Source: Clostridia bacterium (GTDB lineage Bacteria; Bacillota; Clostridia; Oscillospirales; CAG-272). From it: a DNA stretch of 5,455 nucleotides. Each line of letters begins with the position of its first letter. Positions within the stretch are counted from its first letter, which is position 1. The position numbers and the translations under genes were made by a program. This document shows, piece by piece, positions 5,423 to 5,455 of the stretch. Location: the NCBI GenBank assembly GCA_900770605.1, contig CAAGKS010000051.1:1-5455 (forward strand). The letters are read 5' to 3'. The notes under the pieces were generated by a model. It was not told the origin of the DNA and made no database searches. It saw nothing but the letters and a program-made list of their open reading frames with translations.

Positions 5423-5455
5423 AAGATGCCCGCCGAATGCTCGGCGGGCATCTTA
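5423..5455 (+). terminator. Strong Rho-independent terminator stem, T-tract cut by window end
   Basis: Bases 5423-5436 (AAGATGCCCGCCGA) pair perfectly with 5441-5454 (TCGGCGGGCATCTT) around the tetraloop ATGC, giving a 14-bp stem with a GC-rich core. The plus-strand T-tract would begin at the end of the stem and is cut off after TCTTA. On the minus strand the stem is followed by TTTT (complement of 5421-5424), so it could also stop transcription of a convergent gene beyond the window. It is the only convincing terminator in the window and would end the secA to small-gene transcript. Confidence 0.85.

Overview
The window looks like the end of an assembled contig from a mid-GC member of the Bacillota, most likely a gut-type Clostridia (Oscillospiraceae/Ruminococcaceae-like). 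This placement is inferred from the strong AGGAGG-type ribosome binding sites, the AT-rich intergenic DNA with near-consensus sigma-A promoters, and the style of the SecA and of the hypothetical membrane protein. No rRNA or other lineage marker is present. The first 16 bases match the 3' end of the Illumina TruSeq adapter, so the left edge is a sequencing artefact and genomic sequence starts near base 17.

Layout. The left part (17-677) is on the minus strand. It holds trmL followed after 4 bases by the beginning of mnmA, which the contig edge cuts at codon 51. Both products modify the wobble nucleotide (position 34) of tRNA anticodons, so this is probably a small translation-fidelity operon. 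A 168-base divergent intergenic region (678-845) carries one near-consensus promoter for each direction: TTGCAA-N17-TATAAT for trmL and TTGAAA-N17-TATAAT for secA.

The plus strand then carries secA (846-3596), complete and with all ATPase motifs and the C-terminal zinc-binding tail. A 449-residue polytopic membrane protein of unknown function follows (3640-4989). Its sequence suggests a degenerate internal repeat, with paired membrane helices introduced by a Lys-Arg dipeptide. Next comes a 180-base gap with weak hairpins and a possible 19-codon leader ORF, then a 65-residue highly charged orphan protein (5170-5367). The window closes with a bulged hairpin that presents CUCCUA in its loop and a very strong 14-bp GC-rich terminator stem. 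No convincing terminator was seen between secA and the window end, so the three plus-strand genes may share read-through from the secA promoter.

How the genes work together. SecA drives preprotein export through SecYEG, and TrmL and MnmA act on tRNA. The membrane protein and the small charged protein have no assignable role, and their link to secA is positional only. The least explained parts are the repeat architecture of the membrane protein and the 3' hairpin whose loop is complementary to the ribosome binding site of the small gene. I saw no mobile element, CRISPR array, tRNA or rRNA.
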